DNA of 32,899 nt from a virus: IMG/VR virus record IMGVR_UViG_3300025728_000393, positions 1 through 32,899 of that record. One strand, written 5' to 3'. This document shows positions 29,164-32,899 of the stretch, in pieces (position 1 is the first letter of the stretch; each line of letters starts with the position of its first letter). Made by a program: the position numbers and the translations under genes. The notes under the pieces were generated by a model, which made no database searches, was not told where the DNA came from, and saw only the letters and a list, made by a program, of their open reading frames with translations.

Positions 29164-29595
29164 ATGAATCCGTGGAAGTATGCGGATGAACTTACTGAAG
29201 AAGAATTGATTAGCGGCGGGTATGTTGGCTTTGTGTACGCTTTCCATTTTGAGGACGGTTCCTGGTATTTGGGTTCAAAGCAGATGTACAAGCGTGTTAA
29301 GGACACGAGCAAACTGAAGGATACCAGTACTGAAAACGGCTGGCGGGACTATAGCTCAAGCTCAAAGATAGTTAACGCGAAGATTGAAGAAGGGATTGAG
29401 TACACCCGTACAATACTTTGGCCTTTCACGAGTATGAAAGAAACATTACTTGTTGAGGCTGCTTTGATTATGTCAGTGGGTTTACATCCATCATGTATCA
29501 ACCTCGCGTTGATGCACAAAGTAAGATTACCTAATGCGAAGGATCGCAGGCGTCTATATGGCGTAATACAAGAAATACAAGGATGGTTAACATAA
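29164..29595 (+). CDS. GIY-YIG family nuclease
   Basis: The 143-residue product has the GIY-YIG core: VYAFHF (24-29) and WYLGSKQ (34-40), then WRDYSSSSKIVNAKI (60-74) and E98 in ETLLVEAALI, in the order and spacing of phage GIY-YIG nucleases. The strict GIY triad is VYA here, common in phage variants. It starts three bases after the lysozyme stop and overlaps the next gene, so it belongs to the lysis operon. It may be a free-standing homing endonuclease or help in packaging or anti-competitor cutting. Confidence 0.75.
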   Translation: MNPWKYADELTEEELISGGYVGFVYAFHFEDGSWYLGSKQMYKRVKDTSKLKDTSTENGWRDYSSSSKIVNAKIEEGIEYTRTILWPFTSMKETLLVEAALIMSVGLHPSCINLALMHKVRLPNAKDRRRLYGVIQEIQGWLT

Positions 29596-30185
29596 TGGCT
29601 TGGAGACAGGGAAGCGGCCCGGATGATGCGGGACGATGGATAAACGATGAAGGCGGTAGAATCATCATTAACGTACAGAGTGAAATTACTAAGAGATGTA
29701 GAGAACTTGCCCGCCAGATGCAAAATCAACTAAACGAAGAAATTAAAGGCGGCCCGGTGGCATTCACTAAGCGTGCGTTGTTCTTCAATTACATTCAGTC
29801 AGGTGACAAACGAATCAATCAAATAATTGTTCGTGGTGATCAGGCTGCATACCTCAGAACAGTACTTAATCCTGAAGATGCAAATGAACTATATGAAAAG
29901 ATCATTCCAACAGGATCAGCCCGATTAACTAAACAGGGAAATATAAGTGCTTTAAATAAGGGTATATCAAGTAAAAAACTTATTGTTGTTGAAGAGAAGG
30001 GTAAGAAATACCTGATTGATCCCAGTAAGAAATCTAAGAAACAACACTCAAAACGCGTAATAGGTGTTAAGGAAAAGAAGAAACGAAAACTTGTTTACGA
30101 TTTCTTCAAGAATGCTGAAGACAGGGCAAAGTTACTTTTGAGTGATGTTAACGGTACTTTTAAATTTACAAGAAGGACAGAATAA
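29595..30185 (+). CDS. Unknown basic protein in the lysis operon
   Basis: I chose ATG 29595 (overlapping the previous stop) over 29583, which has its ribosome binding site too close. The 196-residue product starts MAWRQGSGPDDAGRWI, has a central ALFFNYIQSGDKRINQIIV segment and a Lys-rich C-terminal half (KKSKKQHSKRV, KEKKKRKLVYDF). Its basic charge suggests nucleic acid or head-tail contact. It might be a displaced minor tail protein, but I recognise no family. It overlaps the next gene by one base. Confidence 0.6.
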   Translation: MAWRQGSGPDDAGRWINDEGGRIIINVQSEITKRCRELARQMQNQLNEEIKGGPVAFTKRALFFNYIQSGDKRINQIIVRGDQAAYLRTVLNPEDANELYEKIIPTGSARLTKQGNISALNKGISSKKLIVVEEKGKKYLIDPSKKSKKQHSKRVIGVKEKKKRKLVYDFFKNAEDRAKLLLSDVNGTFKFTRRTE

Positions 30186-30523
30186 TGACAGAACAACATT
30201 ATACACAGGAAGAAAATCAAGACTTGGCACTTGCAGGTGTTGAACCATTAATGAATAGCTATATGTATCATTTAAGTGAAATGGCCCCAGAGTTTCATAC
30301 TGGAGAACATAAAGTTAACCCCAATGCGGGAATGTGTATGAACATTGCATTTATGGATGGTACAGAACCAGCAGATTTAAAACCGGGACAATTCAGTACG
30401 TGGACACGATACGATGAGCAATGGCCTTGCAGGGTCTTACGTAAAAGAAAAGTATTTATAAAGGGCGTATGGGTTCAGCTATTCGTCATTCAATTAAAGG
30501 AATTAGTTAAATGTTCGGATTAG
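30185..30523 (+). CDS. Unknown 112-residue protein in the lysis operon
   Basis: The gene begins on the stop of the previous one and overlaps the holin start by 13 bases, so translation is coupled. The product is soluble and Met-rich, with an acidic N-terminus and a strand-rich basic C-terminus (VLRKRKVFIKGVWVQLFVIQL). No family is recognised. Confidence 0.6.
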   Translation: MTEQHYTQEENQDLALAGVEPLMNSYMYHLSEMAPEFHTGEHKVNPNAGMCMNIAFMDGTEPADLKPGQFSTWTRYDEQWPCRVLRKRKVFIKGVWVQLFVIQLKELVKCSD

Positions 30524-30807
30524 GTGCAATTATAGATTTAGTGAAAACCGCAGTGGGGTACTTCACTAAGAAGCAGGAAAGCAAAGAAGAGTTAGAAGCA
30601 AAGAACTCTGAACAACAGAATGAGATCACACTTGAGGAAACACGTAAGGGCTTTACGTGGCGTCAGGCGTTGGGCTATGTGCTAACGTTCATCGTTGCGT
30701 GGAACTATGTAGTGATTCCAATATTGGCATTGTTTGGGGTTGTACTTCCCACAATCCCACTTGCTGATGTGTGGAAAGTACTGATTATTCTTGTTGGTGG
30801 TAATTAA
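30511..30807 (+). CDS. Holin, 3-TM type
   Basis: The 98-residue product starts with an amphipathic helix (MFGLGAIIDLVKTAVGYF), has a charged Lys/Glu-rich stretch (20-50), then the GFTWRQALGYVLTFIVAWNYVVIPIL hairpin-like membrane region and a final hydrophobic segment. This matches the 3-TM holin family. It would open the membrane for the lysozyme encoded three genes upstream. AAGGAATT precedes the ATG. It is the last gene before a terminator. Confidence 0.75.
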   Translation: MFGLGAIIDLVKTAVGYFTKKQESKEELEAKNSEQQNEITLEETRKGFTWRQALGYVLTFIVAWNYVVIPILALFGVVLPTIPLADVWKVLIILVGGN

Positions 30808-30818
30808 TACCTAATGCA

Positions 30819-30850
30819 GGCAAGTTTAAGAATAAAAGCTTGCCAATTTT
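30819..30850 (+). terminator. Terminator of the lysis operon
   Basis: GGCAAG (30819-30824) pairs with CTTGCC (30839-30844) and is followed by AATTTTTA. It lies between the holin gene and the convergent GTPase gene and marks the end of the phage late region. Confidence 0.65.
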
Positions 30851-30873
30851 TAGACACACCAATCACAATGAAG

Positions 30874-31767
30874 TTACCAAAACTTAAATTTACCAAGCAG
30901 CTTAGAACCAACTGCGATTAGTGTTGCTGCCGCTGCTTCAACTACCACATCTTTCACTGAATGCCAGGCATCACCAACCCATTCTTTAACTGAATCCCAC
31001 ACGCCTTTTTCTGCTTTTTCCGCCATGGTTTCTGTTTTTACGCTTTCTCCTGCTTCTCGGTAAAATCCGTACTTTTTTTCGTTTGGGATCACATCTATAA
31101 TCAACTCCATAAGTTCGGAAAGGTTGTAATTCTTCTTCGATGATGTTGCAATAATATTTTTGGCAGGCATGTCAAAGGCACGACTAATTTCAAGCACTTT
31201 CTCGCTTACGCTATGCAGTTGTAAGCTGGTCGGTTTGTTCTCTGCTTTACTCCAGTATCTTTCCCCATCATCATCTTCCATGGGTTCAATTTTTTCAGTA
31301 GCACTGATAGCAAATATCACTGGGCATTTTTTAATGTTTGGAAGTAGGATTTCTTGGTATGCCTTTTGTGAGTCAGCATATTGTCTTTCATCTGATTTTA
31401 TAACCCAAACAACAACATCCAATTCGCTTACTTTCTCTTTGTATAACTTCAAATACTCTTCGTTTCTTGCGACGGTTTCCGCAATTCCTGGGAAATCGAC
31501 GATAATTACACCGCCACCTTCACCATTTTCAGGTTTCAAGTGTATTTCTTGAATTTCTCTAGTTCCAGCGGCGACATGGCTCACTTTAGCAATGTCGCGA
31601 CCAAATAATGCATTACAAAGAGAGGACTTACCAACGCCAGTAGAGCCCCAGATACCAATTTTAGGTGTGTAGTCTTTTATTTCTTTTATCTTTGCTTCAA
31701 TAGCTTTGCGTACTTTTTCTCTATTAGTTTCTTTCTGAAGGTCTATCTTTTCCATGATATTATCCAT
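30874..31767 (-). CDS. YfjP/YeeP-type GTPase
   Basis: The 297-residue protein has G1 GSTGVGKSS (41-49), a Thr-containing AAGTRE segment (67-71), G3 DFPG (91-94) and SATEKIE (155-161) in the G4 region, the pattern of the YfjP/YeeP/YkfA GTPases of E. coli cryptic prophages, related to IRG-like GTPases. The C-terminus has a Trp-rich stretch and an Ala/Val hydrophobic helix (about 275-290), which may touch membranes. ATG 31767 lacks a strong ribosome binding site; ATG 31755 is an alternative. It is convergent with the lysis operon and has few GTAC sites, so it is likely cargo. A role in host defence or stress is possible. Confidence 0.85.
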   Translation of the reverse strand: MDNIMEKIDLQKETNREKVRKAIEAKIKEIKDYTPKIGIWGSTGVGKSSLCNALFGRDIAKVSHVAAGTREIQEIHLKPENGEGGGVIIVDFPGIAETVARNEEYLKLYKEKVSELDVVVWVIKSDERQYADSQKAYQEILLPNIKKCPVIFAISATEKIEPMEDDDGERYWSKAENKPTSLQLHSVSEKVLEISRAFDMPAKNIIATSSKKNYNLSELMELIIDVIPNEKKYGFYREAGESVKTETMAEKAEKGVWDSVKEWVGDAWHSVKDVVVEAAAATLIAVGSKLLGKFKFW

Positions 31768-31894
31768 TGATTTGAGTTGAAATTAAAGATGTTTCTTCTA
31801 TGTGTTGTGAAATAAGAATAAATGATAGTTATCGGCTGGTTTGAAGAAAACTTTAAGTTTTTCTTAAGGTGAAGGCTAAAAATTATAATCTAGT

Positions 31895-31921
31895 TTGAAG
31901 TTGATTGATTTTATATATAAT
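31895..31921 (+). promoter_or_regulatory. Possible promoter for the right-end membrane gene
   Basis: TTGAAG (31895-31900) and TATAAT (31916-31921) resemble -35 and -10 boxes, with 15-base spacing, shorter than the usual 17. The tandem repeat lies between it and the gene start. Confidence 0.3.
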
Positions 31922-31984
31922 TATGGCTATATGGATTTCAATTATCAAATAGCTAAAGATGTGTTTTACTAACAAGTATTGCAT

Positions 31985-32024
31985 CCCATGATCCCATGAT
32001 CCCATGATCCCATGATCCCGTGAG
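31985..32024. repeat. 8-base tandem repeat, four perfect copies
   Basis: CCCATGAT is repeated four times (31985-32016), followed by a degenerate copy CCCGTGAG (32017-32024). Each junction contains GATC. It lies about 100 bases before the start of the two-TM gene, in its probable leader. Confidence 0.9.
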
Positions 32025-32122
32025 CTAAGGGGATGTTTATACCTAACTACATGAAGTAAAAAAGATGGTAGTTGATTTCCAAATGCTTCAGTAGTTTAAT
32101 GAGGTTTTTAGGAGGGATGCTA

Positions 32123-32899
32123 ATGAAGAAACGTTTGGAACACATAACGTATGCGTTTTTGATAATATTCGTTATGTTCTTGATAGTTAATAAATCAACT
32201 GCTGTTAATGAAACAACGAACTGGATTATTGCAATTGCCAACGTTGTAATGGCTGGTGCTGCTATTACTGGTGTTGTATATGCTCGTAAATATGTCAATG
32301 AACTTGCAACTAAAGATGGTTATGAAGCCGCTGTTCAACTAAAAGAAGAGATACTTCCTCATTTGAAGCCCGACTTTTTTGGCGGTGTAACTATCAGTAA
32401 TATGAATCACGGCGTTAAACTAATTTCTGAAAAACCATTCTCAAAAAGGGATTACTTTGTTCATTTTATGGAATCATTCAAAGTATGCGATGCTGAATGT
32501 GTAAGATTTCAGGAATTGCTTTTTGAATTCGATAAGGTATTGAGGAGACTATCTACGTGTGGTTGGGGTGTTGTGAGCGGTAAGCAAACCCAATATGAAA
32601 AGCTTATCGAATCAGCAAGAAACTATTCAATGGCTCTTCAAGTTTTAACTAACTACACTGGCTCTTTTATGATGGATCGTAGTATTTTCAAAGACGATTT
32701 CCCCAAAAAAGTCAAACAGTTGAATGCTGATGAATTAGTTACCAGACGGCCTTTATTTCAAGGTTTAGATGAAGAATCCAAGTTGAATGTTATAAATTTT
32801 GTGAGTAACTATTCAACTGCAAAGGATGAACTCAATAAATCACACGCTGCGTACTTCGAAGGTGAACCACATCTATTTAAGTTTTTCGCTGTAAAGTAA
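32123..32899 (+). CDS. Two-TM membrane protein with helical cytosolic domain
   Basis: ATG 32123 follows AGGAGGG at good spacing; the ORF is open back to 32072 but those residues are not expected. The 258-residue product has TM segments at about 8-23 and 33-52, then a charged helical domain with LLFEFDKVLRRLSTCGWG and YEKLIESARNY. The LLxEx...GW pattern and overall plan match the protein at 2314-3051, so both probably belong to one divergent family. The stop codon is the last base of the window, so the gene is complete. Low GTAC content suggests it is a later addition. Function is unknown; a membrane-linked defence or exclusion role is inference. Confidence 0.75.
   Translation: MKKRLEHITYAFLIIFVMFLIVNKSTAVNETTNWIIAIANVVMAGAAITGVVYARKYVNELATKDGYEAAVQLKEEILPHLKPDFFGGVTISNMNHGVKLISEKPFSKRDYFVHFMESFKVCDAECVRFQELLFEFDKVLRRLSTCGWGVVSGKQTQYEKLIESARNYSMALQVLTNYTGSFMMDRSIFKDDFPKKVKQLNADELVTRRPLFQGLDEESKLNVINFVSNYSTAKDELNKSHAAYFEGEPHLFKFFAVK

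Larger units (their letters stand above)
31768..32122. other. AT-rich gap with inverted and tandem repeats
   Basis: No gene is supported in these 355 bases between the divergent GTPase and two-TM genes. An imperfect inverted repeat AAGAAAACTT/AAGTTTTTCTT lies at about 31844-31865. A possible promoter is at 31895-31921 and an 8-base tandem repeat at 31985-32024. The gap is a good candidate for a shared control region. Confidence 0.5.

Overview
The window is most of the late region of a lambda-like siphophage, either an integrated prophage or a phage-plasmid, with accessory genes on both sides and inside it. DNA is about 40% G+C. The lambda-style packaging, head and tail genes, the T4-type lysozyme and the YfjP-type GTPase point to a gammaproteobacterial host; genus cannot be fixed. 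No integrase, repressor, replication gene, tRNA, IS or CRISPR array was found, so the early region lies outside.

Left accessory region (1-8057). It holds short unknown genes, an HNH endonuclease, a two-TM membrane protein, a degenerate EAL-domain protein, a small exported protein, and a minus-strand pair made of an OLD-family ATPase/TOPRIM nuclease and a PD-(D/E)XK nuclease-like protein. Two intergenic stretches are rich in short repeats: AACCGTAAC repeats at 875-1092 and TGATCA palindromes at 4319-4444.

Packaging and structural region (8085-28326, + strand). The order is close to lambda: terminase small and large subunits, gpW-like joiner, portal, a protease/scaffold/major-capsid fusion, head-tail attachment, tail terminator, a tail-tube/tail-fibre chimera with its Tfa-type chaperone, the plain tail tube, the G and G-T tail chaperones with a -1 slippery site, tape measure, distal tail proteins, an NlpC/P60-like protein, a J-like hub with fibronectin-like modules, and two small tail-tip proteins. 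One membrane gene on the minus strand interrupts the tail operon at 22117-22728.

Lysis region (28379-30807). It contains a TM/coiled-coil protein, a T4-type lysozyme, a GIY-YIG nuclease, two unknown proteins and a 3-TM holin, ending at a good terminator.

Right accessory region (30874-32899). A YfjP/YeeP-type GTPase on the minus strand is followed by a gap with an 8-bp tandem repeat and by a two-TM protein distantly like the one at 2314-3051.

The two strongest leads are (1) the 1081-residue protein whose N-terminus is a second copy of the tail-tube fold and whose remainder is a collar-domain tail fibre, suggesting fibres carried on the tube itself, and (2) the OLD/PD-(D/E)XK pair beside the terminase, a candidate defence cassette. 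The tetranucleotide GTAC is enriched by rough hand count in the phage backbone but not in the OLD/nuclease pair, the tail-operon membrane gene or the right-end cargo, which suggests those came from elsewhere.
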